Origin: Clostridia bacterium
GTDB taxonomy: Bacteria; Bacillota; Clostridia; Oscillospirales; Acutalibacteraceae
Assembly: GCA_900754145.1 (NCBI GenBank)
Contig: CAAEBW010000008.1
Span: 1-5,999 of the forward strand
Length of the DNA stretch: 5,999 nt
Reading direction: 5' to 3'
Both the position numbers and the translations under genes were made by a program. The notes under the pieces were generated by a model. The model was not told where the DNA came from. It ran no database searches and was given only the letters and a program-made list of their open reading frames with translations. Shown here one piece after another: positions 1 through 5,399 of this stretch. Every line of letters begins with the position of its first letter. Positions within the stretch are counted from its first letter, which is position 1.

Positions 1-79
1 ATGTACGATTAAATTTTGTTTTTTCAAATGTTCTACCGCGGACAACCTCGTCATAGTATTTAGTGAGAGGTGACAGATT
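1..79 (+). other. Upstream region of the spoIIIA operon, no gene seen
   Basis: This short, mostly AT-rich stretch shows no convincing coding sequence. It ends in a very good ribosome binding site (GAGGTGA, 67-73), six bases before the TTG start of spoIIIAA. In known spore-formers the operon is read from a mother-cell sigma-E promoter, but I could not find a well-spaced sigma-E -35/-10 pair here, so the promoter may lie to the left of the window. GGACAACC at 40-47 resembles the core of the SpoIIID binding consensus, but a match this short can occur by chance. Confidence 0.5.
67..73 (+). promoter_or_regulatory. Ribosome binding site fixing the TTG start of spoIIIAA
   Basis: GAGGTGA is strongly complementary to the 3' end of 16S rRNA and lies six bases before TTG at 80-82. 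No ATG or GTG in this frame is equally well placed, so this site decides in favour of the rarer TTG start codon. Confidence 0.8.
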
Positions 80-1015
80 TTGAATAAAACGGAAAGATTT
101 GAAAGCGTGCTTTACGGCGTTGCGCCGAGAATAAGGGAGGTGCTTAAAAAGCTGCCTGTAACCGTTAAGGGAAACGCGGAGGAAATAAGACTGAGAGCAG
201 GTCTGCCCGTGGCGCTTACGGTGAGCGGCGAAACGGTTTTTATAAGGGAGAGCGGACAAACCTCCTTTATAATCACCCGCGACCTATTAAGGGCAGAAAA
301 GGATGACCTTGAATTAAGCTTCAGGCTTTTGTGCAAAAGCTCGGTTTATGCCCACGAAGGCGAGCTTAAAAACGGGTTTATTATGATGGAAAGCGGTCAC
401 CGCGCGGGGGTGTGCGGCACTCTTTCAGAGGGCGGGGTTATGCACGATATAACCTCTGTCAATATAAGAATTGCGCGGGAAATTATAGGCGCGGCAAACG
501 ATGTCGCAAGGGAATATGACGGCGGAGGACTGCTTATAGCAGGACCTCCGGGGAGCGGAAAAACCACCGTGCTTCGCGACCTTGTAAGACAGCTGTCGGG
601 CGGACTTTGCGGCAGGCACTACCGTGTTGCGGTAATCGACAGCCGCGGTGAAATCTCGGGCGGCATAGGCGGAAAGGCGGGTAACGATTTAGGACCGGAC
701 AGCGATGTGCTTTTGACCGCGGACAAGGCGGCGGGCATAGAAATTGCCGTTAGGACAATGTACCCCGATATAGTCGCCTTTGACGAAATCGGCACAAAAG
801 AGGAACTTAAAAGGGTAAGCGAAAGCTTTTGCGCGGGCGTGTCGGTCATAACCACCGCGCACATAGGCTGTGCTGAGGATATTATGAGGCGGAGCGTTAC
901 CGCGTCCTTAATTGAAAGCGGCGCGGTGTCAAAGGTGGCTTTACTGCCCGCCGTTCACGGAGGAACAATAAAGCTTATTACGGTAAAGGAGCTTTGCTGT
1001 GGCGTGGCTGTTTAA
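80..1015 (+). CDS. spoIIIAA: Stage III sporulation protein AA, channel ATPase
   Basis: This is the ATPase of the SpoIIIA-SpoIIQ complex, which links mother cell and engulfed forespore; it acts on the mother-cell side of the outer forespore membrane. It belongs to the secretion-ATPase (type II/IV, VirB11-like) group of P-loop proteins. The 311 residues are close to the B. subtilis length (about 307). Visible motifs are a Walker A loop GPPGSGKTT at about residues 155-163, a DSRGEI motif at 187-192, a Walker B-like IVAFDEIG at 231-238, and ITTAH at 257-261, a likely sensor segment. The N-terminal 150 residues form the family's accessory domain and include the EEIRLRAGLP stretch at 34-43. The start is TTG, supported by GAGGTGA six bases upstream. 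The 3' end overlaps spoIIIAB by 17 bases. No key residue appears to be missing. Confidence 0.96.
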   Translation: MNKTERFESVLYGVAPRIREVLKKLPVTVKGNAEEIRLRAGLPVALTVSGETVFIRESGQTSFIITRDLLRAEKDDLELSFRLLCKSSVYAHEGELKNGFIMMESGHRAGVCGTLSEGGVMHDITSVNIRIAREIIGAANDVAREYDGGGLLIAGPPGSGKTTVLRDLVRQLSGGLCGRHYRVAVIDSRGEISGGIGGKAGNDLGPDSDVLLTADKAAGIEIAVRTMYPDIVAFDEIGTKEELKRVSESFCAGVSVITTAHIGCAEDIMRRSVTASLIESGAVSKVALLPAVHGGTIKLITVKELCCGVAV

Positions 1016-1454
1016 AAGCTTGGGGCTTATAACCGTTTTTCTTGCCTGTACCCTTGCGGGCTTTTTAAAGTCCTTTGTACTTAAAAGAAGGCATAAGAAG
1101 CTTTTGGGTGTATACCGTTCAATGTCCGATTTAAGGGAGCGGGTACGAATGGGCACAGGCGAAATAGAGAAGCTTGTATACCTAAGCTTCAGCGCCGATA
1201 CGGTGAGCCTTTCGGGCGGTAAAGCCGTTATTAACACTATGTATTTAGAACCGGAGGACACCGCGGTTTTAGAGGACTTTTTCAAAGACCTCGGTATGTC
1301 GGACGCGGAGTCTGAATGTGAACGCATAGGACTCTATATGGCGCTTACCGAGAAAAAATGCGGCGAGGCGGAGAGAAAGTGCGACGAGCTGTGCAGGCTT
1401 TACGGTACACTCGGTGTTTTGTGCGGAATTTTTATCTGTATATTCTTTTTGTAG
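999..1454 (+). CDS. spoIIIAB: Stage III sporulation protein AB, membrane component
   Basis: SpoIIIAB is a small mother-cell membrane protein of the SpoIIIA complex, related to GspF/PilC-type platform proteins of secretion systems. The 151 residues (B. subtilis about 171) show an N-terminal membrane segment at about 5-24, a basic stretch KRRHKK at 29-34, a soluble helical middle, and a C-terminal hydrophobic segment at about 136-151. The family signature is visible as LEDFFKDLGMSDAESE at about 91-106, where an acidic/aromatic helix leads into LG-x-SD. The start is GTG at 999, with AAAGGAG at 985-991 seven bases upstream. It lies inside the end of spoIIIAA, which suggests translational coupling. 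The TAG stop overlaps the ribosome binding site of spoIIIAC. Confidence 0.93.
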   Translation: MAWLFKSLGLITVFLACTLAGFLKSFVLKRRHKKLLGVYRSMSDLRERVRMGTGEIEKLVYLSFSADTVSLSGGKAVINTMYLEPEDTAVLEDFFKDLGMSDAESECERIGLYMALTEKKCGEAERKCDELCRLYGTLGVLCGIFICIFFL

Positions 1455-1463
1455 GTGAAATAA

Positions 1464-1658
1464 ATGGACGTTGATTTTATTTTCAAAATAGCGGCGATAG
1501 GAATAATTGTTACGGTGCTTAATCTTGTGCTCGTCCGTTCGGGCAGGGAGGATCAGGCGATGCTTACTACCTTGGCGGGGCTTGTGGTGGTGCTTTTAAT
1601 GATTGTAAACGCGATTGCCGACCTTTTTACAACGGTTAAAAGTATTTTTGGGCTGTAG
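1464..1658 (+). CDS. spoIIIAC: Stage III sporulation protein AC, small membrane protein
   Basis: A 64-residue protein (B. subtilis about 68) made almost entirely of two membrane helices, at about 5-24 and 33-55, joined by a short polar turn RSGREDQA at about 25-32. The GRE(E/D) turn is typical of SpoIIIAC. It is one of the membrane-embedded parts of the SpoIIIA complex and is homologous to the first half of SpoIIIAD. The ATG has AGGTGA at 1453-1458, spaced five bases, which overlaps the stop codon of spoIIIAB. The next gene begins two bases after its stop. Its exact mechanical role is not well established for the family. Confidence 0.95.
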   Translation: MDVDFIFKIAAIGIIVTVLNLVLVRSGREDQAMLTTLAGLVVVLLMIVNAIADLFTTVKSIFGL

Positions 1659-1660
1659 AA

Positions 1661-2047
1661 ATGGAAATATTTAAGATACTTGCAATCTGCCTTATTTCTG
1701 CTCTGCTGGCGATTGTCTTAAAACAGCAAAAGGGCGAATACGCACTTGTTGTGGCGCTGGCGGGCGGCACGGTTGTTATACTTTATGTTTTAAAGGGCGT
1801 TTTTGAGCCTATAGAATACATAAAAGCACGACTTTCAAGCTGCGGGGTGAAAACCGAATATTTCGCGGTAGCTTTAAAGGCACTCGGCATCGGCTATGTT
1901 ACGGGCTTTATCGCCGATGCCTGCCGCGACAGCGGGCAGGCGTCCTTAGCCGCAAAGGCGGAGCTTGCGGGTAAATGTGCGATATTTATTTTGTCCGTTC
2001 CCCTTATATCCGCGGTTTTAGAGACGGCGCTCGGCTTTTTGACTTAA
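1661..2047 (+). CDS. spoIIIAD: Stage III sporulation protein AD, membrane protein
   Basis: This 128-residue membrane protein (B. subtilis about 133) belongs to the SpoIIIA complex. The first half repeats the two-helix plan of SpoIIIAC, with hydrophobic segments at about 4-21 and 27-46 around KQQKGEYA. The second half holds the most conserved part of the family, KALGIGYVTGFIADACRDSG at about 73-92, followed by AKAELAGK and a last membrane segment at about 106-125. The ATG lies two bases after the spoIIIAC stop and has no clear ribosome binding site, so translation probably depends on coupling to spoIIIAC. A 17-base gap containing a good ribosome binding site separates it from spoIIIAE. Confidence 0.96.
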   Translation: MEIFKILAICLISALLAIVLKQQKGEYALVVALAGGTVVILYVLKGVFEPIEYIKARLSSCGVKTEYFAVALKALGIGYVTGFIADACRDSGQASLAAKAELAGKCAIFILSVPLISAVLETALGFLT

Positions 2048-2054
2048 ATATTAC

Positions 2055-2058
2055 GGAG
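2055..2058 (+). promoter_or_regulatory. Ribosome binding site supporting the upstream spoIIIAE start
   Basis: GGAG (within ACGGAGAAAA) lies six bases before ATG 2065, just after the spoIIIAD stop. It places the spoIIIAE start upstream of the repeat element. The in-frame alternatives beyond the repeat, GTG 2266, TTG 2275 and ATG 2278, have no equally well spaced site; the nearest purine-rich stretch, GAGGGAGG at 2237-2244, belongs to a repeat hairpin and is 21 or more bases away. Confidence 0.7.
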
Positions 2059-2064
2059 AAAATT

Positions 2065-3393
2065 ATGAAAGCAGGAAAAAAAATACGGGAATTATTTATT
2101 CTGCCGAAAAAGCCTATTTTCGGCTCCCCTTGTCAGGGGAGCTGTCTGCGAAGCAGACTGAGGGGTAGTTGTAAAAAAATATATTATGCGTTTTCTCTCC
2201 CTCCGTCTCGACTGAGTCGAGCCACCTCCCTCGTCAGAGGGAGGCAAAAAACAGTTTATAGAAACGTGCTGATATTGATGTTGTTTTGCCTTTTATCTGT
2301 TGTTTTGCCTTTAAGTGTTGCGGCAGAGGAAAGCGGTTCTCCCGAGGAGTTTTATGCCGAGCAGTACAAAAACAGCGGGGCGCAGGATTTAGAAGACAAC
2401 CTGCCAGACTATGCGCGGGAATATTTTGAAGAAAACGGAATAGATCCCTCCGATTACAACTGGGTAAACTCCCTTTCAGCCGAAGGTGTATTTAAGCATA
2501 TATTTACCTTTATAGCCTCGGGCGCAAAGGCGCCGCTTAAGGCGGGGGCGGGAATAATCGCGATAATACTGATTTCGGCGGCACTTGGCTGTGTTGAAAT
2601 CAAGAGCAGTGCGATGACCGCGGCTGTTTTTGCCGCGGCGGCTGCTGCCGCCGCAGTGATGGCCGTTCCCGTTTCCTCGGTAATAAACGCTTCGGTAAAC
2701 GCCCTTAAAGGTACGGGGGTGTTTATGCTTTCCTTTATCCCTGTCTTTGCGGTTATTGTCACCGCCTCTGGAGCGGCTGTAACCGCCGCGTCTATGAGCG
2801 CCTTGCTGCTTGCGGCGGCTGAAGCAGTAACCTATATTTCAGGCTTTGCGGTTCTTCCCTTAATGGGCGGATACCTTGCAATATCTTTAAGCGCCGCGGT
2901 GTCCCCCGCAATTAAAAAATCAGGCATAGCCGAAACGGTTAAAAAGCTCGCCTTTTGGATAATGGCGTTTGTTTCGGTGGTGTTTGTCGGAATTTTGGGT
3001 ATTCAGACCTCCGTAAACGCTTCGGCGGACACCTTGGCATCAAAAACCGCAAGGTTTATTATAGGCTCGTCTGTACCCGTTGCGGGCGGGGTGCTGTCCG
3101 AGGCGATAAATACTGTCACCGCCTCTATGGGGCTTTTAAAATCCTCTATCGGAATTTACGGCGCGCTCGCCTGCGCGGTAACACTGCTTCCGCTTGTAAT
3201 TGAACTGCTTATCTGGCGGGCGGTATTGCTTATTTCCTCGGCGGTGTCGGAGCTTTTCTCTTTAGGCGGAATCGCGGGGCTTTTAAGGGCTGTGGACTCA
3301 ATGATGGCGGTTCTGATCGGCATTTTACTTCTTGTCGGGGCGATGTTTATAATTTCACTCGCCGCTGTGGTTACGGGGGTGCGAGCGGCGTGA
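2065..3393 (+). CDS. spoIIIAE: Stage III sporulation protein AE, polytopic membrane protein with an in-frame repeat insertion
   Basis: SpoIIIAE is the large multi-span component of the SpoIIIA complex in the outer forespore membrane and is thought to be part of the transport platform. From ATG 2065 it has 442 residues, against about 399 in B. subtilis. The excess is explained by residues about 14-61, encoded by a palindromic repeat element. After it comes a signal-peptide-like hydrophobic segment (about 67-86) ending SVAA before EES. An acidic extracytoplasmic stretch follows, including NLPDYAREYFEENGIDPSDY (about 112-131), then many hydrophobic helices to the C-terminus, including an eight-alanine run at 190-197. 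Everything from about residue 62 on fits the family; residues 14-61, rich in Arg, Ser, Cys and Pro, do not. The stop overlaps the spoIIIAF start by four bases. Translation might instead begin at GTG 2266 or ATG 2278, giving about 371-375 residues. The family call is firm, the N-terminus is not. Confidence 0.93.
   Translation: MKAGKKIRELFILPKKPIFGSPCQGSCLRSRLRGSCKKIYYAFSLPPSRLSRATSLVRGRQKTVYRNVLILMLFCLLSVVLPLSVAAEESGSPEEFYAEQYKNSGAQDLEDNLPDYAREYFEENGIDPSDYNWVNSLSAEGVFKHIFTFIASGAKAPLKAGAGIIAIILISAALGCVEIKSSAMTAAVFAAAAAAAAVMAVPVSSVINASVNALKGTGVFMLSFIPVFAVIVTASGAAVTAASMSALLLAAAEAVTYISGFAVLPLMGGYLAISLSAAVSPAIKKSGIAETVKKLAFWIMAFVSVVFVGILGIQTSVNASADTLASKTARFIIGSSVPVAGGVLSEAINTVTASMGLLKSSIGIYGALACAVTLLPLVIELLIWRAVLLISSAVSELFSLGGIAGLLRAVDSMMAVLIGILLLVGAMFIISLAAVVTGVRAA
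2123..2166 (+). repeat. Left arm of the palindromic element
   Basis: This arm consists of an 8-bp terminal stem with loop TGTC (2123-2142), one spacer base, a 6-bp stem with loop GAA (2144-2158), and the tail TGAGGGGT (2159-2166). The same order, terminal stem then short stem then GAGGG tail, recurs in reverse complement in the right arm. The first stem shares bases 2123-2124 with the preceding GCCGAAAA/TTTTCGGC hairpin, so the two cannot both be fully paired. Confidence 0.7.
2199..2245 (-). repeat. Right arm of the palindromic element, inverted
   Basis: Read on the - strand, this arm has an 8-bp stem CCTCCCTC/GAGGGAGG with loop TGAC, then TGG, a 6-bp stem CTCGAC/GTCGAG with loop TCA, and the tail ACGGAGGG. 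The layout matches the left arm, but the short inner stem has a different sequence. That suggests two diverged subtypes of one repeat family joined head to head. Confidence 0.7.
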
Positions 3394-3821
3394 GCGGTTT
3401 AACCTCATTTTTAACCTCCCTTTGTGCCGCCTGCGTTTTTATCGGAGCTATGCACCTTATTTGCCCCGACGGCAATTTGGGAAAGCCGGTAAAGTATGTG
3501 TTAAGTCTTGTCTTTCTTGTAACGGTAATCTCCGCGGCGGGACTTTTAAAGGGCGGCTTTGATACCGATATAAGCTTTGAAGCGTCTGCGGCAGTCTCGG
3601 AGGAGGAGCTGAAGACCGCGACGGCAAGGTATGTTTACGGGCAGGCTCTTAGCGCCGCCGAAATAAATTTCACCGAAATTACTGTTTGTACGGATAAAAC
3701 CGAGGACGGCAGCATAGTAATTAGTAAAGTGATAATTTATTCGGACTGTGAGAAGGAAAGAATACGCGCGGCGTTAGGCGCGGCGGCGGAAAATATAGAG
3801 GTAGAGATAGTAAATGAATGA
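3390..3821 (+). CDS. spoIIIAF: Stage III sporulation protein AF
   Basis: SpoIIIAF is a membrane-anchored component of the SpoIIIA complex whose soluble C-terminal domain has a ring-building fold similar to that of AG and AH. The 143 residues (B. subtilis about 206, so this is a short form) show two N-terminal membrane helices, at about 4-25 and 34-54, joined by a Pro/Gly-rich turn. A soluble alpha/beta domain follows, with EEELKTATARYVYGQ at about 71-85 and alternating strand patterns such as GSIVISKVIIYSD at about 107-119. The start is GTG at 3390, overlapping the spoIIIAE stop as GTGA; GGGGGTG at 3375-3381 is a usable ribosome binding site. The end overlaps spoIIIAG by eight bases. Identification rests on topology, length and operon position as much as on residues. 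Confidence 0.88.
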   Translation: MSGLTSFLTSLCAACVFIGAMHLICPDGNLGKPVKYVLSLVFLVTVISAAGLLKGGFDTDISFEASAAVSEEELKTATARYVYGQALSAAEINFTEITVCTDKTEDGSIVISKVIIYSDCEKERIRAALGAAAENIEVEIVNE

Positions 3822-4362
3822 TGTACTGAATAAGCTGACCGAAAAAATCAAAAATCCTAAGCTGCTCGTAGCGGTGGGACTTGTCGGAATAGCCCTTATC
3901 TGCCTTTCCTCCTTTATAGGCGGCGGAGAAAAAGCGGAAAAAAGTACCCGGTCCGCCGACAGCATAACCGCCTCAGAATACAGAGCCGAGCTTGAAGAGA
4001 GCATAGGGGATATCGTGAAAAGCATTACAGGCAGTAAAAGCGTAAAGGTGGTAATAACCCTTGAAAGCGGCATAAAATATTCCTATGCCGATATTAATGA
4101 GGGCGTTTCGGCTGATAAAACCGAAAGCAACTCAAAAAGCACCAGCAGCGAGTCAAAGCAGACCTATATCACCGTAAAAACCGCCGACGGCGGCGAGCAG
4201 GCTCTGCTTATAACTACCGAAATGCCCGAGGTGCGCGGCGTGGCGATTGTATGCGAGGGAGGGGACGACGAGCAGATAAACGAGAAAATTCAAAACGCCG
4301 TTACCGCGGCGCTTAATATAACATCAAAAAGAGTATACATAGCAGGAGGAAAAATCCAATGA
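3814..4362 (+). CDS. spoIIIAG: Stage III sporulation protein AG, ring-forming channel protein
   Basis: SpoIIIAG is anchored in the outer forespore membrane and assembles into a large ring in the intermembrane space; in B. subtilis this ring has been seen by electron microscopy. The 182 residues (B. subtilis about 229) show one membrane helix at about 17-35, then a ring-building (YscJ/FliF-like) domain. The domain appears split: a first half at about 52-87, a Ser/Lys/Glu-rich, low-complexity insertion at about 93-116, then a second half at about 118-178 with PEVRGVAIVCEGGDD at about 138-152 and AALNI...RVYIAGGK at the end. The insertion fits the region that in B. subtilis forms an extra beta structure. 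The ribosome binding site is weak, and the 8-base overlap with spoIIIAF suggests coupling. The stop overlaps the next start as ATGA. Confidence 0.94.
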   Translation: MNDVLNKLTEKIKNPKLLVAVGLVGIALICLSSFIGGGEKAEKSTRSADSITASEYRAELEESIGDIVKSITGSKSVKVVITLESGIKYSYADINEGVSADKTESNSKSTSSESKQTYITVKTADGGEQALLITTEMPEVRGVAIVCEGGDDEQINEKIQNAVTAALNITSKRVYIAGGKIQ

Positions 4363-4895
4363 AAAAAGGTAAGGTTTTCGGAAAAAGTCAGATAGCCGTA
4401 ACGGCGATGGTCTTAGCTCTGGCGGCGGCGATATGGCTGAATATGAAATACACGCCGTCGTCGGGAAAGTATTTAGGCGAGGCGTCATATGTAAATAATA
4501 CAAGCTCGCAAAGCGGAGCTGTTCAGACCTCGGCAAAAGCAGAGGACGAGGATTATTTTACCGCGGCTAAAAAAGAGCGGGAGACCGCCCGCAAAGAGGC
4601 ACAGGAATTAATTGAGGAAACCCTTAAAAGCGATAAGCTTACCGATGAGGATAAAAAATCAGCTGTCGCAAAGGCGGAGGAAATAGCGGGGCGAATGGAA
4701 AGCGAGGGCAATATAGAAGCCCTCCTCAAGGCAAAGGGCTTTGAAAAGGCTCTTGCCGTTATCAGCGATACGGGTATAAGCGTTGTGGTAAAATCCGAAG
4801 GACTTACCTCCGCGCAAACTCTCCAGATACAGGATATTGTCACCTCGGAAACAAATATACCGCTTGCAAATATTAAAATCGTTCCGATAAAATAA
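4359..4895 (+). CDS. spoIIIAH: Stage III sporulation protein AH, SpoIIQ-binding channel protein
   Basis: SpoIIIAH is the mother-cell partner of forespore SpoIIQ; the two meet between the membranes and zip the engulfing membranes around the forespore. The 178 residues (B. subtilis about 218) start with a basic tail, a membrane helix at about 10-29 and a polar Ser/Thr-rich linker at about 31-60. DYFTAAKKERETARKEAQEL (about 65-84) begins a highly charged helical stretch typical of the family. The C-terminal ring-building domain (about 100-178) includes KAKGFEKALAVISDTGISVV at about 124-143 and ends NIKIVPIK. A strong AGGAGG at 4344-4349 lies nine bases upstream, and the ATG overlaps the spoIIIAG stop. 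It is the last gene of the operon; no terminator hairpin follows it directly. Confidence 0.94.
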   Translation: MKKGKVFGKSQIAVTAMVLALAAAIWLNMKYTPSSGKYLGEASYVNNTSSQSGAVQTSAKAEDEDYFTAAKKERETARKEAQELIEETLKSDKLTDEDKKSAVAKAEEIAGRMESEGNIEALLKAKGFEKALAVISDTGISVVVKSEGLTSAQTLQIQDIVTSETNIPLANIKIVPIK

Positions 4896-4900
4896 AACTA

Positions 4901-4928
4901 TTGTGTTATTTGAAAAATGTGGTATAAT
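4901..4928 (+). promoter_or_regulatory. Extended -10 promoter for the Asp23-family gene
   Basis: A perfect TATAAT (4923-4928) is preceded by TG plus one base (4920-4922), the extended -10 pattern of housekeeping sigma-A promoters. The -35 region is weak: TTGTGT at 4901-4906, spaced 16 bases, matches only the TTG half of the consensus. Transcription would start near 4935, about 30 bases before the gene start. The promoter lies in the 68-base gap after spoIIIAH and would let the next gene be expressed in growing cells. Confidence 0.75.
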
Positions 4929-4951
4929 AAGGTTAAAGTATGTTAAATAAC

Positions 4952-4957
4952 GGAGGT
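4952..4957 (+). promoter_or_regulatory. Ribosome binding site fixing the start of the Asp23-family gene
   Basis: GGAGGT lies six bases before ATG 4964. An in-frame ATG at 4940 would add eight residues (MLNNGGIS), but it has no ribosome binding site and would put this strong site inside the gene, so 4964 is preferred. Confidence 0.85.
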
Positions 4958-4963
4958 ATATCC

Positions 4964-5311
4964 ATGGAAAATAACAAAACCGAGCTGTCCGTAAATACCG
5001 AGGTACTCGAAAAAATGGCGGAGATTGCCGCAAAAGAGGTTGAAGGCGTAGCGGGTCTTTCTAAAAAAGCCATTGATTTAAAGGGAATCGTTAAAACCAA
5101 AAACGCCTTCAAGGGCGTTAAGGTGGAAAACATTAACGGTGCTATTGAAATCAGCGTCTATATTTGCTTAAAGCAGAACGCCAAGGCGAGAGAAGTCGCC
5201 GAAAAGGTGCAGAGCAACATAAAGGATAAAATTCAGACTATGACAGGCAACGCGGTAACGCAGGTTAATGTAAACATCGCGGATATCGAGATTGCACAAG
5301 AACAACAGTAA
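4964..5311 (+). CDS. Asp23/Gls24 family protein (YqhY/YloU-like)
   Basis: A 115-residue soluble protein of the Asp23/Gls24 (DUF322) family, common in Firmicutes and linked in various species to envelope stress or, for YqhY, to fatty acid synthesis. The precise function here is unknown. Family features are the N-terminal helix with VLEKMAEIAAKEVEGVAGLS at about 14-33, the strand pair GVKVENINGAIEISVYICL at about 51-69, and the final helix-strand part with KVQSNIKDKIQTMTG at about 81-95 and VTQVNVNIADIEI at about 98-110. There is no signal peptide or membrane segment. It has its own promoter and a hairpin after its end, so it is probably a single-gene transcript, though read-through from spoIIIA is possible. 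In B. subtilis a related gene (yqhY) also lies downstream of spoIIIA, but after accB and accC. Confidence 0.93.
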   Translation: MENNKTELSVNTEVLEKMAEIAAKEVEGVAGLSKKAIDLKGIVKTKNAFKGVKVENINGAIEISVYICLKQNAKAREVAEKVQSNIKDKIQTMTGNAVTQVNVNIADIEIAQEQQ

Positions 5312-5314
5312 TTT

Positions 5315-5345
5315 TTAGTCGGTAATGTTTCTCATTACCGACTAA
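5315..5345 (+). terminator. Probable intrinsic terminator after the Asp23-family gene
   Basis: TTAGTCGGTAATG (5315-5327) and CATTACCGACTAA (5333-5345) form a perfect 13-bp stem with a five-base loop, starting three bases after the stop codon. The T-run (TATTTTT, 5350-5356) begins about five bases after the stem rather than directly, and a second run follows at 5362-5368. A terminator is the likeliest role given the position between two genes. Because the tail is displaced, it could also protect the mRNA 3' end or act in part as a regulatory dyad. Confidence 0.65.
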
Positions 5346-5399
5346 GCTGTATTTTTGACCGTTTTTTTCGGATAATAAAGTGGAAAGGATAGTGTAATT

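Larger units (their letters stand above)
2103..2245 (+). repeat. Composite palindromic repeat element inside spoIIIAE
   Basis: A dense run of hairpins interrupts the 5' end of spoIIIAE. In order they are GCCGAAAA/TTTTCGGC (2103-2110 with 2117-2124), GCTCCCCT/AGGGGAGC (2123-2130 with 2135-2142), GTCTGC/GCAGAC (2144-2149 with 2153-2158), an AT-rich core (about 2165-2195), CTCGAC/GTCGAG (2207-2212 with 2216-2221), and CCTCCCTC/GAGGGAGG (2225-2232 with 2237-2244). The right part, reverse complemented, has the same plan as the left part, so the whole is an imperfect long inverted repeat like a BIME or MITE. No transposase is present and I see no convincing target-site duplication, so the outer limits are uncertain (2103 or 2122 on the left). 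From memory, similar stem-loop repeats are common in gut clostridial genomes; only one copy is in this window. Confidence 0.8.

Noticed and set aside
40..47. GGACAACC as a SpoIIID binding site
   Set aside because: It fits the core of the degenerate consensus, but the two leading A/T positions do not match, and a site this short is expected by chance.
52..59. CATAGTAT as a sigma-E -10 element for spoIIIAA
   Set aside because: It matches six of eight positions of CATACAAT, but no -35 element is correctly spaced, and transcription would start inside or just at the ribosome binding site.
1975..2064. Extension of spoIIIAE upstream into spoIIIAD
   Set aside because: The frame is open from ATG 1975, but this part overlaps the conserved end of spoIIIAD and lacks family resemblance; the ribosome binding site points to 2065.
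2123..2166. Hairpins in the repeat as a transcription terminator between spoIIIAD and spoIIIAE
   Set aside because: No T-run follows the stems, and a terminator here would cut off five essential genes of the operon.
2629..2656. Eight-alanine run in SpoIIIAE as a simple-sequence repeat prone to slippage
   Set aside because: The run uses four different alanine codons in mixed order, so it is not a uniform nucleotide repeat; alanine-rich membrane helices are ordinary.
2454..2762. Reverse-strand frame of about 100 codons opposite spoIIIAE
   Set aside because: Its Ala/Ile/Thr-rich product mirrors the alanine-rich membrane helices of spoIIIAE; it is a shadow of GC-rich codons with no ribosome binding site or context of its own.
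5355..5376. TTGACC and GATAAT as a thioredoxin promoter
   Set aside because: Both hexamers look promoter-like, but they are only 10 bases apart, far short of the 16-18 needed for sigma-A.
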